A stretch of DNA of 38,994 bases from contig DASXIW010000208.1 in assembly GCA_036497785.1 (NCBI GenBank), forward strand, positions 1 through 38,994, in the 5' to 3' direction. The notes beneath the pieces were generated by a model. The model was not told the origin of the DNA, did no database searches, and saw nothing but the letters and a program-made list of their open reading frames with translations. Positions within the stretch are counted from its first letter, which is position 1. Each line of letters starts with the position of its first letter. The translations under genes and the position numbers were made by a program. This DNA is from DASXIW01 sp036497785 (GTDB taxonomy: Bacteria > Pseudomonadota > Alphaproteobacteria > Acetobacterales > Acetobacteraceae). Shown here one piece after another: positions 34,105-38,994 of the stretch.

Positions 34105-36768
34105 ATGCCCGATGCCAACACCACCGAAGCCGCCAGTCCCGGCATCACCTGCCGCGCTGACTATTTGCCGCCGGCCTTCCTGATCGACACGGTGGACCTG
34201 CATTTCGCACTGGATCCCGCCGCCACCAGGATCCGTTCCCGCCTGGCCCTGCGGCGCAACCCGGCGGCTGCCGATCCCGCCGAGCCGCTGCATCTGGACG
34301 GCGAGGGGCTGGAGCTGGTCGCGATCCGCCTGGATGGCGAGGTGCTGGGCGCCAACCGCTATTCGCTACACCCGGATGGCTCGCTGCTCATTCCCGGCCT
34401 GCCCGACCATGCCGAGCTGGAGATCGAGACCCGCGTTGCGCCGGAGCGGAATTCGGAGCTGAGCGGCCTCTACACGTCCGGCGGCGCCTTCTTCACCCAA
34501 TGCGAGGCGCAGGGCTTCCGCCGCATCACCTTTTTCCCGGACCGCCCGGACGTGATGGCCCGCTTCACCACCACGATCGAGGCGGACCACGCCATGGCAC
34601 CGGTGTTGCTGTCCAACGGCAATCCGGACGGCGCGGGCGAGTTGCCGGATGGCCGGCATTACGCGCGCTGGGTCGATCCGCATCCCAAGCCGTCCTATCT
34701 GTTCGCGCTGGTGGCAGGGGCGCTGGTGGCGGTGCGCGACCAGTTCACGACCCGCTCCGGCCGCAGCGTGGCCCTGGCGATCTGGGTGCGCCCAGGCGAC
34801 GAGGATCGCTGCGAGCACGCCATGCGCTCGCTCAAGACCTCCATGCGCTGGGACGAGGAGGTCTATGGCCTGGAATATGATCTGGACGTGTTCAACATCG
34901 CCGCCGTGTCCGACTTCAACATGGGCGCCATGGAGAACAAGGGCCTGAACGTGTTCAACACGAAATATGTTCTCGCCCGGCCCGATACCGCGACGGACAG
35001 CGACTACCAGGGCATCGAATCCGTCATCGCCCACGAATATTTCCACAACTGGACCGGCAATCGCGTGACCTGCCGCGACTGGTTCCAGCTCTCCCTGAAG
35101 GAGGGGCTGACCGTCTTCCGCGACCAGCAATTCTCCGCCGACCAGGGCAGCCCCGCGGTGAAGCGCATTTCCGACGTGGAGCGGCTGCGCGCCGCCCAGT
35201 TCCCCGAGGATGCCGGTCCGCTGGCCCACCCGGTGCGGCCCGACAGCTACATGGCGATCGATAATTTCTACACCGCCACTGTCTACCAGAAGGGTGCCGA
35301 GGTGGTGCGGATGATGCACACGCTGCTCGGCCCGGCCGGCTTTCGCAAAGGCATGGAGCTGTATTTCACCCGGCACGACAACGAAGCCGTCACCATCGAG
35401 GATTTCGTTCGCGCGTTGCAGGACGGCGCCGGCGTCGATCTGTCGGCCTTCATCGCCTGGTACGCCCAGGCCGGCACGCCCGCCGTGACCATGTCCGATG
35501 CCTATGACGCGCAATCCCGCCGCTACACCCTCACCTTGCGCCAGCAAACCCCGCCCACCGCCGGCCAGCCGGACAAGCGCCCGCTGCCCATTCCCCTCGC
35601 CATGGCGCTGCTGGGTCCGGATGGCCGGGAGCAGCCGACCACGCTGGACGGCCAAACCCAGACTGCCGGAACCAGGATGCTGATGCTGGATCGGGCGCAG
35701 CAGGATTTCGTGTTCACCGATGTGCCGGCGCCCCCGGTGCCGTCGCTGTTGCGCGACTATTCCGCGCCGGTCCGGTTGCTCGGCCTGACCCCGGAACGCC
35801 TGAGCTTCCTTGCCGCGCATGACAGCGACCCGTTCGTGCGCTGGGATTCCGGCCAGCAATACGCCAGCGGCATCATGCTCCGCTTGGTCGGGGCATGGCG
35901 GCAAGACGGCACGCTGGCCATGGATGACGGCCTGCTCGCCGCGATGGCCGCGACGCTGGACCGGGCGGACGGCGATCCGGCCTTCGCCGCCGTGGCGCTG
36001 ACCCTGCCGCACATCGATTTCGTCGCCGACCAGATGGCGGTGGCCGATATCGACGCGATCCATGCCGTGCGCAGCTTCCTGCGCACCGAGGCAGGCCAGC
36101 GTCTCGCCGATCGCCTGCGCGCGACCTACGCGGCGCTGACCGATCACGGCCCCTACGCCATCGACGGCAAGGCGATCGGCCGGCGGCATCTGCGCAATGT
36201 TTGCCTGGCCTATCTGACCGCCGCCGGCGGCGACGGCGTGGCCCTGGCCACCGCCCAGTTCGCCGAAGCCGGCAACATGACGGACATGCTCGCGGCCCTC
36301 GCTGCCCTCGCCAGCACCGACACGCCCGAGCGGAAACAGGCGCTCGCCTCGTTCCACGCGCGCTGGCATGGCGACGAACTGGTGCTCGACAAATGGTTCC
36401 AGATCCAGGCCATGTCCACGCTGCCGGATACGTTGGACGCGGTGCGCGCGCTGACCCGTCACGCCGATTTCGACCTGCGCAATCCCAATCGGGTGCGCGC
36501 CTTGGTCGGCGCCTTCGCCAACGGCAATCCCGCGCGCTTCCACGCTACCTCAGGCGAGGGCTATCGCTTCCTGGCGGATATGATCATGGCACTCGATCCG
36601 CTGAACGGGCAGGTGGCCGCCCGCATGGTCAACCCGTTAGGCGCCTGGCGCCGGCAGGATGCGGCGCGCGCCGCGCTGATGCGCGCCGAGCTCGCGCGGA
36701 TCGCGGCTTTGCCCAAGCTCAGCCGATTCACCTACGAAAAGGCGTCCAAGGCCCTCGCGGAAAGCTGA
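34105..36768 (+). CDS. pepN: Aminopeptidase N (M1 family)
   Basis: A zinc metallopeptidase that removes N-terminal residues from peptides in the cytoplasm. The 887-aa length matches E. coli PepN. The exopeptidase motif GAMEN is at 274-278. The zinc motif HEYFH is at 310-314, with the third ligand E333 in LKEGLTVF. GGAG lies 8 nt before the ATG. Its last 37 nt overlap the 3' end of the convergent VTT gene. Confidence 0.96.
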   Translation: MPDANTTEAASPGITCRADYLPPAFLIDTVDLHFALDPAATRIRSRLALRRNPAAADPAEPLHLDGEGLELVAIRLDGEVLGANRYSLHPDGSLLIPGLPDHAELEIETRVAPERNSELSGLYTSGGAFFTQCEAQGFRRITFFPDRPDVMARFTTTIEADHAMAPVLLSNGNPDGAGELPDGRHYARWVDPHPKPSYLFALVAGALVAVRDQFTTRSGRSVALAIWVRPGDEDRCEHAMRSLKTSMRWDEEVYGLEYDLDVFNIAAVSDFNMGAMENKGLNVFNTKYVLARPDTATDSDYQGIESVIAHEYFHNWTGNRVTCRDWFQLSLKEGLTVFRDQQFSADQGSPAVKRISDVERLRAAQFPEDAGPLAHPVRPDSYMAIDNFYTATVYQKGAEVVRMMHTLLGPAGFRKGMELYFTRHDNEAVTIEDFVRALQDGAGVDLSAFIAWYAQAGTPAVTMSDAYDAQSRRYTLTLRQQTPPTAGQPDKRPLPIPLAMALLGPDGREQPTTLDGQTQTAGTRMLMLDRAQQDFVFTDVPAPPVPSLLRDYSAPVRLLGLTPERLSFLAAHDSDPFVRWDSGQQYASGIMLRLVGAWRQDGTLAMDDGLLAAMAATLDRADGDPAFAAVALTLPHIDFVADQMAVADIDAIHAVRSFLRTEAGQRLADRLRATYAALTDHGPYAIDGKAIGRRHLRNVCLAYLTAAGGDGVALATAQFAEAGNMTDMLAALAALASTDTPERKQALASFHARWHGDELVLDKWFQIQAMSTLPDTLDAVRALTRHADFDLRNPNRVRALVGAFANGNPARFHATSGEGYRFLADMIMALDPLNGQVAARMVNPLGAWRRQDAARAALMRAELARIAALPKLSRFTYEKASKALAES

Positions 36769-37495
36769 CGCTCACCCGCCGCCGGTTCGCCCGTTGCCTC
36801 GGCCGGCAGCAAGGCGAGGCGGCCAATATGCCGGGTCAACAGCACCGTGGCGACCAGCCCGACGGCGAGCGGTCCCCAATGCAGCGGATCCCAGCCAGTG
36901 CCCGATGCGGCCAGCCCGGCACTCGCCAGCGCACCCATGGCCACATAACCCGCCAGCGCTGGCAGCGAGGCCAGCGTGCCGATCAGGAAATCGCGCGATC
37001 CCACCTGCGGCAAGCCCAGTGCGTAGCTGGTTGCGGAGAACGGCATCGCCGGCGACAGGCGCAGCAGCAGCACCAGCTTCCAGCCCTCTCGCGCCAACCG
37101 CGCATCGAACCGGCGCAGGGCCGGACGCCGGCTGAGCATGCGTTCGACGGACGGGCGAAACAGCGAACGGCTGAGCGCGAAGGCGATCCATCCGCCACCC
37201 ATCGTGCTCAACGCCGCCAGGCCGAAGCCCGGCAAAAACCCATAGACCGCGCCGGCCGCGGTGCCGAGCAGCAAAGCCGGCAGAATGCCGCTGACCGCCA
37301 CGCCAAGCTGGAGCATCGCCAGCGCTAGCCATCCTACGCTGCCGAAATCGTGCATCCGGCGCAGCAATGCCTGGAGAGGTCCATGTCCAGCCCCGCCCAG
37401 ACATGCGCCGCCGCCGGCCCGCCCAATCCCGCCGCCGCGAAGGCCGCCAGCCGCAACCCGCTTGTGCGAACGCGGAGCGCGTCGGCCGCCGACAT
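36732..37495 (-). CDS. TVP38/TMEM64 (VTT domain) membrane protein with an apparent frameshift
   Basis: The intact downstream frame (from about 37376) encodes PLQALLRRMHDFGSVG and then several membrane segments with the VTT-type pattern (LSPAMPFSATSYALGL, GTLASLPALAGYVAMGAL). The natural start seems to be ATG 37495, which overlaps the glycosyltransferase stop as TGATG. From there the frame reads MSAADALRVRTSG plus a hydrophobic helix to GLDMD and then runs into a stop. Adding one base near 37378 joins the two parts as GLDMDPLQALLRR, as expected for the family. If no error exists, translation could only use an internal start such as ATG 37355. The protein family acts in lipid scrambling or membrane homeostasis. 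Confidence 0.72.
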
Positions 37496-38289
37496 CAGGC
37501 GAGCCGAACCACGGCGTGACGCACCCGGGCCGGCAACCGGTCCTCATCGGTGGCAGCGAACAGGCTGTGGCTGACCAGCCCCAGCCGGTGCAACCGGAAC
37601 AGCGCGGACACTTTCAGCATGCCAAGCCCGTAAACCACGCTGCGGCGGAAATTGATCGACGAGGCTTCGACGAAATATTTCGTCGGGCAGGAAATCTCGC
37701 CGATGCGGAAATCGAAATACGCGACCTGGGCCAGCATCTCGTTGTCGGAGACGAAATCCTCGGAACAGCGCATCAAGGGCAGCGATTCCAGCACCTGTCG
37801 GGTCCAGGCGCGATAGCCAGTGTGGTATTCGGACAGCTTCTGGCCCAGCAGCATGTTCTGCACCAGCGTCAGCAGACGATTGGCCACATATTTGTAGCGT
37901 GGCATGCCGCCCGCCAGCGCGCCCCGGCCCAGAATGCGCGAGGCCAGCACAACATCGAACTTCTCCGACGCGATCATTGAGGCGATCGCCGTCACCAGCC
38001 TGGGCGTGTACTGATAATCGGGGTGCAGCATCACCACGATATCCGCTCCACGCGCCAATGCCGCCGTGTAGCAGGTCTTCTGGTTGCCGCCATAACCGCG
38101 GTTGCGATCATGCCGAATAGTGTGAATCCCCAGCTCGCTGGCAATCTCGGCGGTGTTGTCGCGGCTGGCATCGTCGGTAAGAATGACATCGTCGACGATG
38201 TCGTGCGGAATCTCCGCATAGGTCTGGCGCAGCGTCTTCGCCGCATTATACGCGGGCAACACCACCGCGATGCGCTTGCCGGCAATCAT
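37495..38289 (-). CDS. Family 2 glycosyltransferase
   Basis: A 264-aa inverting glycosyltransferase with a GT-A fold. The nucleotide-sugar part begins RIAVVLPAYNAAKTL and has DDASRDNT and NRGYGGNQKT. HPDYQYTP takes the place of the DxD metal site. The segment GYRAWTRQVLESLP lies at the acceptor side. The family is close to dolichyl- or polyprenyl-phosphate mannose and glucose synthases. No long membrane segment is visible. It is followed by the VTT gene with overlapping stop and start, so both probably serve lipid or envelope glycan work. Confidence 0.88.
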   Translation of the reverse strand: MIAGKRIAVVLPAYNAAKTLRQTYAEIPHDIVDDVILTDDASRDNTAEIASELGIHTIRHDRNRGYGGNQKTCYTAALARGADIVVMLHPDYQYTPRLVTAIASMIASEKFDVVLASRILGRGALAGGMPRYKYVANRLLTLVQNMLLGQKLSEYHTGYRAWTRQVLESLPLMRCSEDFVSDNEMLAQVAYFDFRIGEISCPTKYFVEASSINFRRSVVYGLGMLKVSALFRLHRLGLVSHSLFAATDEDRLPARVRHAVVRLA

Positions 38290-38410
38290 GATCTGTCCCC
38301 CCGACTCCGGGGAGCGTCACCTGGATCGGCGGGCGCGCCACGGCACGAACGATGGGGTGAGTGTTGCGCGTCGCGCGTCAATTTCAGGTTAGGACGCGAA
38401 GGGGGACAGA

Positions 38411-38685
38411 CAAGGCAAGGCCAGGGGCTTTCCCTCCGGGGCCATTCCAGTGGCGAAGCAAGCCGTTGGAACCTTTGGCACCTCGGCCCCTGGACTCCAT
38501 CAAAGGCAGAGCCTTTGAAATCCGTTACGCTCTCGGCCGGATCGACAGCCTTCGGCTGATATCGACTTTGCTGCTTGCGCCGCAGGCATTCATTGCAAGA
38601 CCCTGAACGGCGCCACGCAGTCGCAGTGAATTTTGGGCTTCGCCACTCAGCCCGTCGAGATCGCGGTCCTCAATCGAAGGAAGCC
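38411..38685 (-). repeat. Long dispersed repeat, copy B, with structured element
   Basis: About 275 nt similar in reverse orientation to 28201-28452. It contains CAAAGGC/GCCTTTG with an AGA loop (38501-38517). The nested element pairs CCAGGGGC (38421-38428) with GCCCCTGG (38486-38493), GGGGCC (38438-38443) with GGCACC (38477-38482; five of six pairs), and CCAGTGGC (38447-38454) with GCCGTTGG (38462-38469; two G-U wobbles if read as plus-strand RNA). No gene is seen between 38290 and 38690. Confidence 0.8.
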
Positions 38686-38690
38686 GATGC

Positions 38691-38994
38691 TGTCGGGCGA
38701 CACGGGAAACTGTCCCGCATGACGACATGAGGAACTGACCCCCTTCAACATTTGGAAGAGGTTTGGAATGGCAGGGAGTGATCCGGTTCCCTTGTCGCTG
38801 GCCGGCCAGCGGAGGGATGTAATGAAGGCGCCGGAGGAGGTCTCGGCGATGCTGCTCCAGCCCTCCCATGCCCACCGAGGCGACTCCTCGCCACGTGCCG
38901 GGAAAAGACGTCGTCTTGCAGTTTTGGCTATGGCAAGCTGCTTGTTGTGGCTGGTCTGTGCAGCTGCATAGGCTTGCCAGCCCGATGGCGACAA
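38691..38994 (+). mobile_element. Probable left end of an IS21-type element, broken
   Basis: Similarity to repeat copy A stops at 38685, and a TGT-starting segment with a dyad begins at 38691 (TGTCGGGCGACA). A leader with GAGGAACTGACCCCC follows, which I associate with IS21-family ends. The element appears to be interrupted soon after its first gene begins. The far end is outside the window or lost, so the family assignment rests on short matches. Confidence 0.4.
38822..38971 (+). pseudogene. istA-like transposase start, truncated
   Basis: ATG 38822 has GGAGGG 5 nt upstream. The first residues MKAPEEVSAML match the usual start of IS21 IstA transposases. After that the frame gives a proline/arginine-rich run and a hydrophobic tail unlike IstA, and stops after 49 codons. 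It is probably a remnant joined to foreign sequence; a chance match of eleven residues cannot be excluded. Confidence 0.35.

Noticed and set aside
34366..36543. Open frame of 725 codons antisense to pepN
   Set aside because: It is a shadow of a GC-rich gene; the residue pattern is rich in His, Arg and Gly with no domain.

Overview
This window is a stretch of chromosome from a high-GC alphaproteobacterium, most likely a member of the Acetobacteraceae (Rhodospirillales sensu lato). The evidence is a circularly permuted two-piece tmRNA with an alphaproteobacterial tag (ANDNHEAFAVAA), an alphaproteobacterial-type SspB adaptor, a ChvG/ChvI-type two-component pair, an intracellular PHB depolymerase and a large porin. 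The lineage is inferred from gene content; no search was run. Most of the window is core metabolism, with compact operons separated by palindromic extragenic elements.

Layout. 1-2441: the end of a GudP/GarP-like MFS transporter, then a PfkB sugar kinase and thyX on the minus strand. About 2490-10752: the permuted tmRNA gene, then a tight plus-strand chain sspB - class I fumarase - VOC protein - queA - tgt - queF - queG - fumC - small RHH protein. This chain holds four queuosine enzymes (preQ0 reduction, base exchange, ribosyl transfer, epoxide reduction) bracketed by both fumarase types. 10753-13250: a tandem-HTH regulator, an AT-rich non-coding stretch and a porin with a strong terminator. 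13452-20006: phaZ, two GSTs, a cupin, ftsK and gloB. 20132-25022: a methyltransferase, an APH-like/P-loop fusion, pdxH, fabI and aroC. 25023-28470: an unrecognised 400-aa protein, a 48-aa protein, an orphan pcaF-type thiolase and a repeat block. 28471-33920: chvG/chvI, a HugZ-like protein, and a usp-marR-pirin cluster with palindromic operator candidates. 34105-38289: pepN, a VTT (TVP38) protein that looks frameshifted, and a GT2 glycosyltransferase. 38290-38994: a second full copy of the repeat, next to what looks like the left end of a broken IS21-type element.

I found no clear new multi-protein system. The most interesting signals are non-coding. A repeat family of about 75-nt multi-stem hairpins occurs in three copies, and its stems keep pairing through compensatory base changes. 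A second set of hairpins shares a constant GGC-AGA-GCC core. Several palindromes carry the stop codons of flanking genes, including one whose two arms supply the TAG stops of two convergent genes. Two genes (the MFS transporter and the VTT protein) each look as if they have lost a single base, which is either recent decay or sequencing error. The tmRNA and the ClpXP adaptor that recognises its tag lie side by side.
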